Shown piece after piece: positions 63,048 to 64,000 of a DNA stretch of 64,000 nucleotides. The stretch is from the NCBI RefSeq assembly GCF_900101385.1, contig NZ_FMZB01000013.1, positions 1-64,000 of the forward strand, written 5' to 3'. The notes below the pieces were generated by a model that made no database searches, had not been told where the DNA came from, and saw only the letters and a list, made by a program, of their open reading frames with translations. This stretch comes from Terribacillus halophilus. Lineage in GTDB: Bacteria > Bacillota > Bacilli > Bacillales > Amphibacillaceae. Position 1 is the first letter of the stretch; each line of letters begins with the position of its first letter. Position numbers and translations under genes: made by a program.

Positions 63048-64000
63048 TGTTTCGTGCAGCTCTTTTTGATGATGAATTCATTGTTGTGCAAGGGCTTCAA
63101 ACAATGGTATGTTGGGATAAATTTGGAATCGAGCTGATCGGTACTGCTCAAAATGGGGTGGAAGCGCTTGATTTCTTTGAAGCAAATAAACCGGATATCA
63201 TCTTGACCGACATTCGAATGCCCGGGTTGGATGGTCTAGCTCTCATCGAAAGGATTTTGGAGATAGAACCGACCACCTTATGTATTGTATTCAGTGGATT
63301 TAACGATACAGCATATTTAAAGAAAGCGATTAAGCTGGGAGTTGTTGATTATCTTGAAAAACCGGTAACTTTATCTAAAGTAGAGGATGTCCTGGAACGA
63401 ACGATAAAAAAAGCAAATCAGATCCAGCGGGTTAAGACATTGGAGACAGACTGGGAATTAAATCAGCAAGAACGTTTAAAACGCGCCCTGCTTCAGTTGA
63501 TGCTTCACCATGAAGAAGGGGAGAGGGAATGGGAGCAAGTGATGCAGAACTATCCTAAAAAGGTGTACGGATTCACGGTTCTGGCACTTGCTACGGAAGA
63601 TGCTATCCAACTGAAGAAACCTAATCTTAATAGCGTTACGATTCGTTCGGGAAAAGAGTACTTTCTCGTCCTTCTTCATCTTACAGCACTATCATGTCAA
63701 CAAGATTTGGTCACATCAAGTGTAAAAGGTAAGGTAGGGGTAGGCCGGACCTATACGGAGCCAAGGGAACTGTATAAAAGCTATCAACAAGCACAAAAAG
63801 CATGCCGTTATGCAAAATTCTTGGAAGTGCCTTTACTTCATTATGATGATCTTGATACAGATAATACTGCCCCGCAAGACTTCTCAGGCATGGAAAAGTC
63901 AATCTTTGTTTGTTTACGGACAATTGATGAAGCCAGTATGAAGGAACATGTAATGGATTGGATGAAAGAACTCTGTCAAACACGTCAGCTTGAAATTATG
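63047..64000 (+). CDS. YesN-type response regulator, cut by the window edge
   Basis: An open frame of 318 codons runs off the right edge. The N-terminal receiver domain (about 1-120) has the acidic pair Asp8-Asp9, the phospho-acceptor Asp55 in ILTDIRMPGLDG, the Thr/Ser in IVFSGFND and Lys in LEKPV. A linker region of the YesN type follows; the expected C-terminal AraC helix-turn-helix domain is not yet reached. It overlaps the kinase stop by 1 bp (TGATG), so the pair is co-translated. Its target is probably a sugar-uptake gene set further right. Confidence 0.88.
   Translation, partial: MFRAALFDDEFIVVQGLQTMVCWDKFGIELIGTAQNGVEALDFFEANKPDIILTDIRMPGLDGLALIERILEIEPTTLCIVFSGFNDTAYLKKAIKLGVVDYLEKPVTLSKVEDVLERTIKKANQIQRVKTLETDWELNQQERLKRALLQLMLHHEEGEREWEQVMQNYPKKVYGFTVLALATEDAIQLKKPNLNSVTIRSGKEYFLVLLHLTALSCQQDLVTSSVKGKVGVGRTYTEPRELYKSYQQAQKACRYAKFLEVPLLHYDDLDTDNTAPQDFSGMEKSIFVCLRTIDEASMKEHVMDWMKELCQTRQLEIM

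Overview
The window is chromosomal DNA of an endospore-forming member of Bacillaceae. Moderate GC, AGGAGG-type Shine-Dalgarno sites and frequent TTG/GTG starts fit this. So does a gene order that follows the Bacillus subtilis yqg-yqh-spoIIIA-acc-dxs-recN-spo0A backbone. Signs of a halotolerant relative such as Terribacillus or Oceanobacillus are only suggestive; I cannot fix the genus from sequence alone.

Layout. 1-118: the end of an IS30-type transposase. 119-8758: yqgN, a small membrane protein, the rhomboid protease gluP, an unknown membrane-anchored protein, an M42 peptidase, yqgQ-glcK, a lipoteichoic acid synthase and the metallo-hydrolase yqgX. 8792-12712, minus strand: tRNA-Gln and the seven-gene comG transformation-pilus operon. 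12902-20354: yqzE, yqhG, yqhH, a tandem glycine riboswitch controlling gcvT-gcvPA-gcvPB, and yqhL. 20548-26135: mntR, a patatin-like esterase, membrane proteins, aroQ, a prolidase-like peptidase and efp. 26257-31375: the complete eight-gene spoIIIA operon behind a sigma-E promoter. 31383-31660: a structured intergenic repeat. 31766-35292: a heterodimeric ABC exporter. 35402-46746: accBC, yqhY, nusB, folD, xseAB, ispA, dxs, tlyA, argR and recN. 46904-49189: spoIVB and spo0A.

The most unusual part is the spo0A locus. The receiver-domain coding sequence is frameshifted by what looks like a 10-nt deletion just before the phospho-acceptor Asp codon, so the sporulation master regulator should be non-functional as annotated. 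The 3' end of the same gene is also the target of a small integrated element. Two perfect 91-bp copies of the spo0A 3' end (49092-49182 and 51130-51220) bracket a 2,038-bp unit. It carries a tyrosine-recombinase gene lacking its C-terminal Tyr box, one unknown membrane-anchored Ala/Lys/Glu-rich protein, repeated short motifs at both ends that look like recombinase arm sites, and a cluster of CGGAATA repeats.

51508-64000 is an accessory catabolic region: a DMT-family transporter, then an L-rhamnose cluster (MFS transporter, fused aldolase/dehydrogenase, kinase, mutarotase, isomerase, DeoR-type regulator), a multiply broken sugar-binding lipoprotein gene and a YesMN-type two-component system cut by the window edge. 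Four cre-like CcpA sites are spread over this region.

Starts were reassigned from Shine-Dalgarno position where the longest open frame was implausible. All functional calls rest on recognised motifs, remembered family features and gene order; no database search was possible.
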